This document shows, piece after piece, positions 42,318 to 51,205 of a stretch of 64,000 nt of DNA (positions are counted from its first letter, which is position 1; every line of letters starts with the position of its first letter). The notes below the pieces were generated by a model. That model saw only the letters and a list, made by a program, of their open reading frames with translations. It was not told the DNA's origin and did not search any database. The position numbers and the translations under genes are program-made. Source of the stretch: VXPQ01 sp965232485 (GTDB lineage Bacteria > Bacteroidota > Rhodothermia > Rhodothermales > VXPQ01); the NCBI GenBank assembly GCA_965232485.1, contig OZ246975.1, forward strand, positions 2,232,001-2,296,000, given 5' to 3'.

Positions 42318-43832
42318 ATGGCGACGCCTGCGGCTGTAATTCGGCCCCTTTTATTTTTATTTGGCGCGGGTTTTTTCCTTGCAGGCTGCTCGTTGGCGCC
42401 AAAAACGCCGCTTCCCGATGCTGTGGCCGAGCTGCCCGGCGATTTCGAAGAGAGCCTCGCAGCGGGGCCTCACGAGCCTGCGGAATGGTGGCGCGCTTTT
42501 GGCGATCCGGCGCTCGACGCCGTGGTCGACTCTGTGCTTGCCCGCAACTTCGATCTGGCGGCGGGGGTTGCCCGGGTTCAGCAAGTCCGCGCGCGGGCTC
42601 GCATCGCGAGGGCCGCATTTTTCCCGGCTGTCCAGGTCCAGGGGGGAGTCAACGACGTTAGTTCGCCTACCAACGCCGGCATTGGCGCGCAACTCCAGGA
42701 ATTGGGATTGGGCGAGGAAGCGTTGCCCTTCGAACTATCGGATCGGCTGTCGCTCGCCACCTATGAGCTGAGCGCGGGCTTTGCCTATGAACTGGATTTC
42801 TGGGGCCGCGTCCGGAACGACGCCCTTTCGGCCGGGGCCGAATACCTTGCTTCGGAATCGGATTTTCACGCCGCCCGCATCGGGATTCTGTCCGAGACCA
42901 TCGCGGTCTGGTTCGAGATGGCTGCTTTGCGGCGGCAGATCGTTTTTTCCCGCGAAATGGCGAATGTGCTTTTAGAGCAAGAGCAGTTGGGCCTGACACG
43001 GTACAATCAGGGGCTTGCCGGTTCCTCGTATGTATATCGAGTGCGCCAGGAATTGCGCGCCGCGCAGGCCGGGTTGCCGCAACTGGAGCGTCTCCTGGCC
43101 GACGCCGAAGGGCGCCTCGCCGTATTGATGGGCGGCTATCGGACGGATATGGAGGCCATGCTGCCGGATACGCTTGCTCCCTCGCCGATCACGGAGACTG
43201 TTCTTGCAGGGGTTCCCGCCGATCTTTTGCTCCAGCGACCGGACGTGCGCGCCGCCGCGCAGCGACTGGATGCGGCCCGCTACGCCGTCGGAGCCCGCCG
43301 CGCTCAACTTTTTCCCACCCTCTCGTTGTCGGGATCGATCGGGTTGCAGAGCGCAGAAGCGGACGATCTCTTCAACGTGGATCAATGGTTTCGAAATCTG
43401 ATAGCGAACCTGACGGCGCCGGTCATGCAAGGCGGTCGTCTCCGAAACAACGTGGCGCTGGCGCAAGCCCGCTTCGACGAAATGGCTGCCGCCTACGGAC
43501 GTAGCGTGGTTACGGCGGCGAACGAGGTGGAGGCGGCTCTGGCCGGGCTGGAAAGCGAAAGACAACGACATGCGTTGCTTGTTTCCCGGCTGGAGCAGGC
43601 CCGGGCTTCGGCGGCGCTCGAATCGCAACGATACGCGTCGGGCGTCGGGAGTTACCCCGATTATCTGAATGCGTTGCTCGCGCGTTTGAATGTAGCGTCT
43701 ACCCTCGCCGTTTCGGAACGCGATATGGCCCTGGCCCGTTTGGCGGTGCATCGCGCGCTTGGAGGGGTTTGGGTTGCGCCGGATTCGCTTGAAACGCAGC
43801 GTATGACCTTTGCGCCGCCCGACATCGAATAG
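42318..43832 (+). CDS. NodT-family RND efflux outer-membrane lipoprotein
   Basis: A 504-residue TolC-like outer-membrane factor. The start (ATG 42318, MATPAAVIRPLLFLFGAGFFLAGCS) has AAGG 6 bp upstream and puts a lipobox LAGC at residues 22-25; the frame further upstream is in the duplication region. Two outer-membrane-efflux repeats are visible: GDPALDAVVDSVLARNFDLAAGVARVQQVRARARIA and RPDVRAAAQRLDAARYAVGARRAQLFPTLSLSGSIG, plus APVMQGGRLRNNVALAQARFDE. It forms the outer channel of the tripartite pump with the next two genes, which are 32 bp downstream. The pumped substrate is not known. Confidence 0.9.
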   Translation: MATPAAVIRPLLFLFGAGFFLAGCSLAPKTPLPDAVAELPGDFEESLAAGPHEPAEWWRAFGDPALDAVVDSVLARNFDLAAGVARVQQVRARARIARAAFFPAVQVQGGVNDVSSPTNAGIGAQLQELGLGEEALPFELSDRLSLATYELSAGFAYELDFWGRVRNDALSAGAEYLASESDFHAARIGILSETIAVWFEMAALRRQIVFSREMANVLLEQEQLGLTRYNQGLAGSSYVYRVRQELRAAQAGLPQLERLLADAEGRLAVLMGGYRTDMEAMLPDTLAPSPITETVLAGVPADLLLQRPDVRAAAQRLDAARYAVGARRAQLFPTLSLSGSIGLQSAEADDLFNVDQWFRNLIANLTAPVMQGGRLRNNVALAQARFDEMAAAYGRSVVTAANEVEAALAGLESERQRHALLVSRLEQARASAALESQRYASGVGSYPDYLNALLARLNVASTLAVSERDMALARLAVHRALGGVWVAPDSLETQRMTFAPPDIE

Positions 43833-43864
43833 TCGCGTATCTTTCACGATAATGCAAGGGGCCC

Positions 43865-45079
43865 ATGAATCGACGCAAAGGCTTATTGATAGCGGGCGGC
43901 ATTCTGCTTGCCTGCCTGATTCTGGCCAGTTTGATGATGCGCCTCGGGCCGCAGACGGAATCGCGACCTCTTCTGAACGAAACGCCTGTGGCTGTTACGG
44001 TCCCCGCGGTTGTCGGGAGCGGCCCCATTCCCGTATACGGCGCCGGCGCGGTTCGGCCTGTCGCCGAAATTCATGTCACGCCCGAAGTTCATGGCAAGGT
44101 ATCCTGGGTGAATCCTGCTTTTCAGAGCGGAGGGCGGGTTCGGGAGGGGCAGGTTCTCTTTCGCATCGACGACGCCGATTATCGCAACAGAGTCCAGCAG
44201 GCCCGCGCAAGCGTAGCGGCCGGGCAGGTAGCGTTGATGGAGGCGCAAGAAGAAGTCCGTATCGCGCGTTCCGAATACGCGCAATTTCAACGCCGCGAGA
44301 CGGGCGCGGCGTCTCTGGACGGGGCCAATCCCTTGACGCTCAGGGAGCCTCAACTCGGGGCTGCCCGGGCCGCTTTGGCCAGAGACAGCGCCCTGTTGGC
44401 CGACGCAGAGTTGGCCTTGTCTCGCACCGAAGTCCTGGCTCCCTTCAACGGCGTCGTGCGGGACGAGTCCGTGGACGCAGGTCAATTCGTGGCGGCGGGA
44501 CAAGGCGTGGGCCGACTGTACGCTGCGGACGCTGTCGAGGCGGCGGTCCCTCTTTCCGACGCGGATGCGGCGCTGATTCCTGGTCTTTGGCGATTGCAGG
44601 CGGGCGACGGGGATAGACGGGTGGCCGCCCGCGTCATCGCAGAGTACGGCGATCAAAGCTATGCCTGGGAAGGGTACGTAGATCGGGCGGAGCGTTCTCT
44701 GGACGAACAAACGCGAACTATCGATGTGATTGTGCGGGTTCCGAACCCCTTGGCGGGCGGCGCAGGGGATGACGGTTCTCCCGCCGGCCCCGGGGCGCCG
44801 CCTCTTCTTGTGGGCAAGTTTGTGGAAGTACATATCCAGGGGGGCGTTCCGGACAGGTACTTCATTGTGCGGCGCTCGGCGATCAGGCCCGGCAACGAGG
44901 TCTGGGCAGTGCGCAACGACACGTTGCTGACTATTGTCCCGGTGCGCATTTTACAACGTTCCGATGACGACGCGTATGTGACCGGCGCGCTCGAAGCGGG
45001 CCAGGAAGTTGTCGCGGAGGGGATTTCTTTTGCGACGGAAGGCATGGCGGTGCGAACCGTTTCGGAGGAAAATCCATGA
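43865..45079 (+). CDS. RND efflux periplasmic adaptor (membrane fusion protein)
   Basis: A 404-residue HlyD/MFP-family adaptor anchored by one N-terminal helix (KGLLIAGGILLACLILASLMM). The barrel-sandwich/lipoyl half reads GAVRPVAEIHVTPEVHGKVSWVNPAFQSGGRVREGQVLFRIDDADY, followed by a coiled-coil hairpin (about 105-165) and the second lipoyl half LADAELALSRTEVLAPFNGVVRDESVDAGQFVAAGQ. It bridges the inner-membrane pump and the outer-membrane channel. It overlaps the pump gene by 4 nt (ATGA), so synthesis is coupled. Confidence 0.93.
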   Translation: MNRRKGLLIAGGILLACLILASLMMRLGPQTESRPLLNETPVAVTVPAVVGSGPIPVYGAGAVRPVAEIHVTPEVHGKVSWVNPAFQSGGRVREGQVLFRIDDADYRNRVQQARASVAAGQVALMEAQEEVRIARSEYAQFQRRETGAASLDGANPLTLREPQLGAARAALARDSALLADAELALSRTEVLAPFNGVVRDESVDAGQFVAAGQGVGRLYAADAVEAAVPLSDADAALIPGLWRLQAGDGDRRVAARVIAEYGDQSYAWEGYVDRAERSLDEQTRTIDVIVRVPNPLAGGAGDDGSPAGPGAPPLLVGKFVEVHIQGGVPDRYFIVRRSAIRPGNEVWAVRNDTLLTIVPVRILQRSDDDAYVTGALEAGQEVVAEGISFATEGMAVRTVSEENP

Positions 45080-48000
45080 ATCGGGATGATCCTTCCGTTC
45101 GGGAGCAGCGCGGCCCCATAGCCTGGATGGCGAAAAACAGCGTCGCCGCCAATCTGCTGATGCTGTTTCTGGTAGTTGCCGGGCTGGCGGCAGCTCGCGA
45201 TCTCATTCAGGAGGTCCTGCCCGACTTTTCCCTGGACCGCGTCCAGATACTCGCGCCATACCCTGGCGCCGCCCCCGAAGAGGTGGAGGAGTCCATTGTC
45301 CGGAAGATCGAAGAGCGGATCCGGACGGTGGACGGCCTGAAGCGCGTGGAGGCGACCGCCTCGGAAGGGCTCGCGTCGGTGATCGCAGAGTTCAAAGCGA
45401 ATACGGATATCAACCGCGCCTTGAACGACGTCAAGGCTGAGGTTGATCGCATTCCCACCTTTCCCGCTGGCGCCGAACGGCCTGAAGTGCGCGAAGTGAC
45501 GAGCCGGCAGAGCGTAATACGCCTCCTGGTCTATGGCGAAGCGCCGGAGCGTGCGCTCAAGGAGTTGGCGTACGAAATCGAGGAAGGGATTTCGTCGCTG
45601 CCCGAAGTGTCTTTGGCCGAGGTCAGCGGCGCTCGTCCATACGAAATTTCGATCGAGGCGCCTCTTCATCGGCTTCGGGCGCTCGGACTCACTCTGGACG
45701 ATGTTGCGCTGGCCGTTCGGCAGGGCTCGCTCGAGTTGTCCGCCGGGAAAATTTCCACGGACGAGGAGGAAATTCTCGTCCGAACTCTGGGCCAGAACTA
45801 CGAACAGGCGGACTTCGAAGACATTATCATCCTGACGCGGCCCGACGGAACATCGGTTCGCCTGGGCGACGTCGCGACCGTACGGGACGGCTTCGCAGAC
45901 ACCGATCTCATTGTGCGTTACAACGGGCAGCGGGCCGTTCGCGTGGATGTCTACCGCACCTCAGACGAACAGGTTCTCGATATCGCCGAAGCGGTCAGGA
46001 ACTATCTCTCCGCCAAAGTCGAACCGACCCTTCCTGCAGGCGTCTCCGTCGAGATATGGAAAGACGATTCCGAGGAAGTCGGGGGACGCCTTGGTCTTAT
46101 GATCGAGAATGCGCTGCTTGGAATGATCCTCGTTTTCCTGGTGCTGACGCTGTTTCTGGAGATCGGGTTGGCCGTGTGGGTGGCTGTGGGAGTCGGCGTC
46201 TCGTTTATGGGGACCTTCCTGGTGATGGGGTTCCTGGGCGTGTCCATCAACATGTTCTCTTTGATGGCGCTCGTCCTGGCGTTGGGAATTGTCGTGGACG
46301 ATGCGATCGTGGTGGGGGAGAGCGTTTTTGCGGAGCGCGAGCGGGGCATCCGCGGGTTCGCTGCGGCGATCAGGGGGACAAAACGGGTGAGCACTCCCGT
46401 CATATTTTCGATCCTCACGACAGTCACGGCTTTTGCGGCGCTCCTTTCCGCGCCCGGGCCCCAGGGTCAACTCGGACGCGTCATTCCCATCGTGGTGATC
46501 ACGGTACTGTTACTCTCGCTGATCGAGTCCCTCTTCGTGTTGCCAAACCACCTTGCGCACCTGTCTTCGCCGGGAGAGAGGGGGGGCAACCGGCTCGGCC
46601 GGTACATCCGAAGTATTCAGAAAGCCGTGGATGCGTTGCTCAAGCGAATCGTGGACGGTCCGCTGGACCGTGGACTGCGACTGGCCGTTGACCACCCCCC
46701 TGTCATTCTTCTCTCTGCCTTGGGCCTGATGGTCCTGTCGATGGGGGTCGTGGCGTCGGGTATCGTCCCAAACCAGTTTCTTACCCCTATTGAGGGCCAG
46801 GTCGTCTCTGCCAATCTGGAGATGCCCGCGGGCACGCCTGGGGAGCGGACGACTGCGATCGCCGCCGAACTCGAAGCTGCGGGACGCCGCGCGGTGGCGC
46901 GGATCGCGGAGGGTCGGGTCGAGGACGCACATCCGCTGGAGGTTGGCGTGGCCGTCACCGTGGGGGAACCGGCAACACTCCATGACCCATTGGGCGGCAA
47001 TGCAGTGGAAGCGCCGCGCGGCCACCTTGGGGCGGTCCAGTTCAAACTTGTCGACTGGGAGCGGGCGGGCATTGCAGCCTCCACCTTCGAACAGTTATGG
47101 CGGGAGGAGGCGGGTAATTTTCCTCAGGCGAAGTCCCTTTCGATTTCTTCGAATCTGATATCTCTGGGTCTCCCGGTTCACTTCGAACTCTCTCATTCGG
47201 ATCCGGATCGGTTGGCCGTGATTGCCGACGAATTCACCACAGAGTTAGCTGGCGTCGAGGGGGTTTTCGACGTCCGGAGCAACCTGGACGAAGGGTTCAA
47301 AGAACTTCAACTGGAACTCAAGCCGAGGGCCCGCACCCTTAACCTGACCCTTAATCATTTCGCAGCCCAGGCACGGTCCGCCTTCTTTGGGGCCGAAGCG
47401 CTCAGGGTGCAGCGAGGGCGCGAGGACATGCGGGTATACGTGCGTCTTCCTGAGGAAGAGCGTAATTCCGCGACCGACGTCGAGGGCTATCTGATCCGTA
47501 CGCCGGGCGGCGAGGCGCCGCTGGGCCAAGTCGCGACTGCCCGGTTCTCGAGGTCCTCAGCTGCCCGGCACAGGGTGGATGGACGACGCGCGGTGACGGT
47601 TACGGCCGATGTGGATGTGCAGATCGCCACGGGACAGCAGGTAAATCGTCGCCTGGATCGCGGGGTCCTCGCGCGTCTGGAAGCCGAGGATCCGGCCTTT
47701 GCGTACACGGTCGGCGGCCAAAGGAAGCAGCAGGAGGAAGCCAATGCCGATCTGGGCAGATCGCTTTTTCTGGCTTTGCTGATCATGTACATGCTGATGG
47801 CGATTCCTTTCGGTTCCTACTCCCAGCCGCTCATCATTATGGCTGCGATTCCGTTGGGCTTCATAGGCGCCATAGCAGGGCACATGTTCCTGGGCCTGAG
47901 TATGGGAATCTGGTCGATGTACGGACTGATCGGCGTAAGCGGGGTGGTCGTGAACGACTCGCTGATGATGATCAAATTCATCAACGACCTGAAAAAATCC

Positions 48001-48267
48001 GGAGCGCCGGCCAGAGACGCGATCATCGCCGGAGCGAAGGACCGTTTCCGGGCTATTCTGCTGACCTCAGCCACCACGTTCGCAGGGGTTGCCCCCCTGA
48101 TTTTCGAGACCAGTACGCACGCCCAACACCTCGTGCCATTGGCGACATCCGTCGGTTTCGGGGTCCTCATCGCCACCGTGCTTCTGATGCTGGTCGTACC
48201 TGCGCTCTTAATGACGCAAGACAACTTCGGGGCATGGCGAAAGAGACACTTCTCGCCGCGCTCGTAA
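45076..48267 (+). CDS. RND-family efflux permease (AcrB/MexF-like)
   Basis: A 1063-residue inner-membrane pump of 12 helices with two large periplasmic loops. N-terminal IAWMAKNSVAANLLMLFLVV and GAAPEEVEESIVRKIEERI are typical, and LVLALGIVVDDAIVVGESVFAERERG contains the pair of Asp (VVDDAIVV) of the proton relay in helix 4. The family-wide SLIESLFVLPNHLAHL precedes the second half. Proton motive force drives export of drugs, detergents or lipids; the substrate is unknown. It is the last gene of the operon with the channel and adaptor. No regulator gene is adjacent. Confidence 0.95.
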   Translation: MNRDDPSVREQRGPIAWMAKNSVAANLLMLFLVVAGLAAARDLIQEVLPDFSLDRVQILAPYPGAAPEEVEESIVRKIEERIRTVDGLKRVEATASEGLASVIAEFKANTDINRALNDVKAEVDRIPTFPAGAERPEVREVTSRQSVIRLLVYGEAPERALKELAYEIEEGISSLPEVSLAEVSGARPYEISIEAPLHRLRALGLTLDDVALAVRQGSLELSAGKISTDEEEILVRTLGQNYEQADFEDIIILTRPDGTSVRLGDVATVRDGFADTDLIVRYNGQRAVRVDVYRTSDEQVLDIAEAVRNYLSAKVEPTLPAGVSVEIWKDDSEEVGGRLGLMIENALLGMILVFLVLTLFLEIGLAVWVAVGVGVSFMGTFLVMGFLGVSINMFSLMALVLALGIVVDDAIVVGESVFAERERGIRGFAAAIRGTKRVSTPVIFSILTTVTAFAALLSAPGPQGQLGRVIPIVVITVLLLSLIESLFVLPNHLAHLSSPGERGGNRLGRYIRSIQKAVDALLKRIVDGPLDRGLRLAVDHPPVILLSALGLMVLSMGVVASGIVPNQFLTPIEGQVVSANLEMPAGTPGERTTAIAAELEAAGRRAVARIAEGRVEDAHPLEVGVAVTVGEPATLHDPLGGNAVEAPRGHLGAVQFKLVDWERAGIAASTFEQLWREEAGNFPQAKSLSISSNLISLGLPVHFELSHSDPDRLAVIADEFTTELAGVEGVFDVRSNLDEGFKELQLELKPRARTLNLTLNHFAAQARSAFFGAEALRVQRGREDMRVYVRLPEEERNSATDVEGYLIRTPGGEAPLGQVATARFSRSSAARHRVDGRRAVTVTADVDVQIATGQQVNRRLDRGVLARLEAEDPAFAYTVGGQRKQQEEANADLGRSLFLALLIMYMLMAIPFGSYSQPLIIMAAIPLGFIGAIAGHMFLGLSMGIWSMYGLIGVSGVVVNDSLMMIKFINDLKKSGAPARDAIIAGAKDRFRAILLTSATTFAGVAPLIFETSTHAQHLVPLATSVGFGVLIATVLLMLVVPALLMTQDNFGAWRKRHFSPRS

Positions 48268-48309
48268 GCAACTGGTCGATTTGCGGAGGGTTCACCCGGC
48301 ACGATGGCC

Positions 48310-49467
48310 TCACCATTGGCTCGATTCCGCCGTGTGGACGTGGTCGGGCATCCTGTAGCTCAATCCCTCGTCGTCGTACACCGAGATCTGGAGAAGCTGG
48401 GTGAAGTTATGCGCCCGCACCCTTTGGGATCCCGCCAGACGCCGTAGCACACGCTGTTTCGTCCGGTACTGGAAGAGCGTTCCTATTTCCCAGGGGGACT
48501 TCTTCGGAAAGCCGAATGCCGTAGCGAGCCTTTCGCCTATGAGCGCTCGCGAAAGGCGGTACGCCAATCCCACGAGCTTCTCCTGCTCCGCCGGATCCTT
48601 GACGTCCGCAACGGACGGTATCGCCTGGATCAGCATGTTGGCCACAGTTATCGAATCGGGGTCCGGCGGGGGCTCGCACAGATAGGCGACCTTGTACACT
48701 TGCTCCGCATCCGCGGCGGTCGCGTAGAGAATACTCTCCGGGATGCCCATCACGTAACCGGCGTAGCGCCAGACGGCCAGAACGCTCTTCTGTTCTTCCT
48801 TGGTGAACTGCGCGCCCACCTGAATCGAGTACTCCAGCAGCCGCTTCGAAAAGACGGAAATCGCGAAACCGAGGTGCGCCGCACTCAGCGGGATGCCCCA
48901 GGCTTCGTGGTCCCAATCGTCCGACTTGGCGAGCAAGGCTCTGATCCGGGTATGCACGAAACGAATGCGCGCGGACAGCTTCCAGCCGTCGCCGTTTCTC
49001 TTCATCCCGCCGGGAAAGAAGATGTCCATCATGTGGCGGTTGTTTTGCCGGAGTCGCCTTGTCGTCGACGCAACCCGCCCGGTGATGTTGAACGACTTGG
49101 CGATCAGCGTCGAGAAGCCCTCTACGAGCACACCGGTGACGAACGCGACCAACATGAGGTCCACATTCTTGTGGAAGGCGTGAATTCCCGGAAGCAGGGC
49201 TTCGTAGTCCAGCCAGGAAGGCTCTTCAAGGTTTTTGAAGAAGTCGCGCAGGGGCTCCGGTGCAGCGCGCAGAACGTGATCGCGCCCCTCGATACCGGCC
49301 CCGATGAAACGGTGCAACTCGCCCGGAGCCATGTCGGAAAGCTCCTCCATGATCGGGTCGAGCACCGGGTCGCCGATCCCCGTATGCCTCATGTAGTTGT
49401 CTACGGCCACCGGATCGATGAGCCGGGCCTTGATGTGGTTTTCGGCGTACGCCGTCGGGATTTTCAT
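48310..49467 (-). CDS. MpaB-family oxygenase (DUF2236)
   Basis: A 385-residue protein of the DUF2236/MpaB family, haem-containing oxygenases related to latex-clearing Lcp and mycophenolate enzyme MpaB. The markers are GRVASTTRRLRQNNRHMMDIFFPGGM, KLSARIRFVHTRIRALL, GIPLSAAHLGFAISVFSK and ILKYAGYVMGIPESI-like WRYAGYVMGIPESILY. The conserved His/Arg of the haem pocket would be in RFVHTRIR and HLGF. The substrate is unknown. The gene is convergent with the RND operon. Two tandem 20-bp units lie 48 bp upstream of its start, suggesting specific regulation. It may also act on lipid, given the squalene synthase gene behind it. Confidence 0.8.
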   Translation of the reverse strand: MKIPTAYAENHIKARLIDPVAVDNYMRHTGIGDPVLDPIMEELSDMAPGELHRFIGAGIEGRDHVLRAAPEPLRDFFKNLEEPSWLDYEALLPGIHAFHKNVDLMLVAFVTGVLVEGFSTLIAKSFNITGRVASTTRRLRQNNRHMMDIFFPGGMKRNGDGWKLSARIRFVHTRIRALLAKSDDWDHEAWGIPLSAAHLGFAISVFSKRLLEYSIQVGAQFTKEEQKSVLAVWRYAGYVMGIPESILYATAADAEQVYKVAYLCEPPPDPDSITVANMLIQAIPSVADVKDPAEQEKLVGLAYRLSRALIGERLATAFGFPKKSPWEIGTLFQYRTKQRVLRRLAGSQRVRAHNFTQLLQISVYDDEGLSYRMPDHVHTAESSQW

Positions 49468-49514
49468 CGATAAGTAGGGATGTAATGAGATAATGGCAGG
49501 AAGCGAGTGATCCG

Positions 49515-49554
49515 TAACTCATTTGCAATTAATATAACTCATTTGCAATTAATA
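49515..49554 (-). promoter_or_regulatory. two exact 20-bp tandem units (operator candidate) upstream of the MpaB-like gene
   Basis: TAACTCATTTGCAATTAATA occurs at 49515-49534 and again at 49535-49554. The centre (TTGCAA) is palindromic. The units lie about 48-87 bp upstream of the oxygenase ATG, a suitable position for a repressor or activator site. Confidence 0.65.
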
Positions 49555-49711
49555 AATTACGCCAGGCGCCCAAGAGCCTGCGGTACGTAGCCCGGAAGGC
49601 CGCTCTCAACCAGTTCGTCATACTGTATGGAGACAGAGTCCCCATAGATCAATAAATTCATTTACACAGTTAAGCGGACACGCCCGGAACCGGTCCGGGC
49701 CGTGACATGAT

Positions 49712-50746
49712 TCAGGAAGAAGGCAGCCTTCTGGTCAACGCGCCGAAAAGGAACTTCAGCGCCAGGTTCGAGCGCGCCAGAGCGCTGGTGACGATGACGA
49801 TGGTCCACACGCTGCGCCGGGAAATTTTTACTTCCTGTCCGCTGCTGAACGCGGGCGTTGCGTGAATGCGGCGCAGGGTGAGGACGGCCATGCCCAATGC
49901 CCACAGGCAGTGCCGACGGACGCCGGTTTCGCGAGCGGGGATGAGCAGTGTGTACCGGAGCGCGTTTGCGAGGTGTTTTCGGGCAATTCCGACGAGTTCG
50001 GATAATCCCTTGACGAAGCCGGGATGGGCCTGGCCGGGGGATAAGGAGCGCAGATCGAAACCGGCGGCGAGGAAGACATCCTTGGGAAGCCAGCACGCGC
50101 CGCGATCCCGGTCATCCCATACGTCCTTGAGGATGTTGGTCATTTGCAGCCCTTGTCCGAAGGAAACAGACAGCGCCAGCAATTCCTCTCGCCGTTCGTT
50201 GATCTCGTCGGAGTAGTCGCAGAACAACTCGGTGAGCATTTCGCCCACCACGCCCGCGACGTAATAGCAATAGCGATCGAGATGCGGGACGTCGTTCAGT
50301 CCGTTCGGCGTGGCGTGCTGTTGAAACTCCGCCATGCCGCTGGCCATGATTCTGACGCAGCGTTCGAGCGCTCCCCGCTGGACGGCGTTGAATCCGGTGG
50401 CGATGCGAATGACCCGGGCGGCGTTGGCGATCAGGTCGTGTTCGCTTGGGGTCGTGGAAGCCGACAGCAATGCGCCGAGTTCCTGCGCGAAAGGCTCTGC
50501 TTCCGCCCGACCTGCAACGACCTCGGCAAAACGTTCCGCGAAAGACCGCTTCTGCCCGGCGGACAGGGCGGGTTCGTCTTCGATGGTGTCCGTGATGCGG
50601 CACAGGAGATAGGCGTTGCCCACCACGTCGCGCAGTTTGCCCGGAAGCTGCGGGATCGTGAGGGCAAAGGTGCGGGAAACGCCTTGCAGGATATTTTCCT
50701 GATATGCGAGGTCGCTGATCGACAATGTTTCCGGGGTAGGCGTCAT
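49712..50746 (-). CDS. squalene/phytoene synthase family protein
   Basis: A 344-residue prenyl-transferase. The start ATG 50746 (MTPTPETLSISDLAY) replaces a longer upstream frame. The two metal-binding Asp-rich motifs are DTIEDE (residues 53-58) and DVWDDRDRG (about 209-217), and the family signature YYVAGVVGEMLTELFC is intact. It condenses two prenyl diphosphates (farnesyl to squalene or presqualene, or geranylgeranyl to phytoene); motif lengths favour a squalene-synthase-type enzyme. The C-terminal 40 residues are hydrophobic/basic and could anchor it in the membrane. Squalene would feed hopanoid or sterol synthesis. It may be transcribed together with the MpaB-like oxygenase gene downstream (244-bp gap). 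Confidence 0.9.
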   Translation of the reverse strand: MTPTPETLSISDLAYQENILQGVSRTFALTIPQLPGKLRDVVGNAYLLCRITDTIEDEPALSAGQKRSFAERFAEVVAGRAEAEPFAQELGALLSASTTPSEHDLIANAARVIRIATGFNAVQRGALERCVRIMASGMAEFQQHATPNGLNDVPHLDRYCYYVAGVVGEMLTELFCDYSDEINERREELLALSVSFGQGLQMTNILKDVWDDRDRGACWLPKDVFLAAGFDLRSLSPGQAHPGFVKGLSELVGIARKHLANALRYTLLIPARETGVRRHCLWALGMAVLTLRRIHATPAFSSGQEVKISRRSVWTIVIVTSALARSNLALKFLFGALTRRLPSS

Positions 50747-50813
50747 GGTTTTCGCCGCATGCGGGTCCCGCGGATTCCGTTTAAGAAAAGCCACGCAGTC
50801 AATTCCGGCTCAA

Positions 50814-51116
50814 TCACGATAACCTTGCAACGGTTTTTCCAGCCATTACGCGCAAGGCTTTCCCGAATCGCTCGCTCGCCAGTTCGAAACCAAGGTCTTC
50901 CCGGGGTCTTCCCCAGACGAGGTCCTGAAAGTTTCGGGTGCGTTTTTCTACGGCGGCCTCGAGGCCACCCCTCACCATGTCGCCGAGGAAGGCGACCACA
51001 TCGAACAACGTACTTTTCCCGCTGGCGTTGGGGCCAACCAATACATGGAACGAATCCAGCGCCACATCCACATGGCGAAGGCAACGGTAATTCAGGGCCT
51101 GGATGCGCCGAATCAT
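50814..51116 (-). pseudogene. truncated AAA ATPase (N-terminal fragment only)
   Basis: The 100-residue frame starts MIRRIQALNYRCLRHVDVALDSFHVLVGPNASGKSTLFDVVAFLGDMVRGG, a normal beginning for a RecF/SMC-type ATPase with Walker A GPNASGKS at residues 28-35. It then stops at residue 100, before the Walker B and H-loop regions that full-length members (roughly 400 residues) carry. The sequence after the stop shows no continuation. It is best read as a remnant of an ATPase gene. Confidence 0.75.
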
Positions 51117-51205
51117 CGGAGTGCGCCGCAGGGGTTCAGGAAGAGTTCGCGTTCGTAATTTAACTAAAACCCGCTTTCCAAGCCCCGCAAATTCCCCCTG
51201 TCTCC

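Noticed and set aside
49551..49656. Protein-like reading of 49551-49656 (ending ...FVILYGDRVPIDQ)
   Set aside because: It looks like the tail of a lost gene, but there is no start or ribosome binding site, and the residues match no family I recognise.
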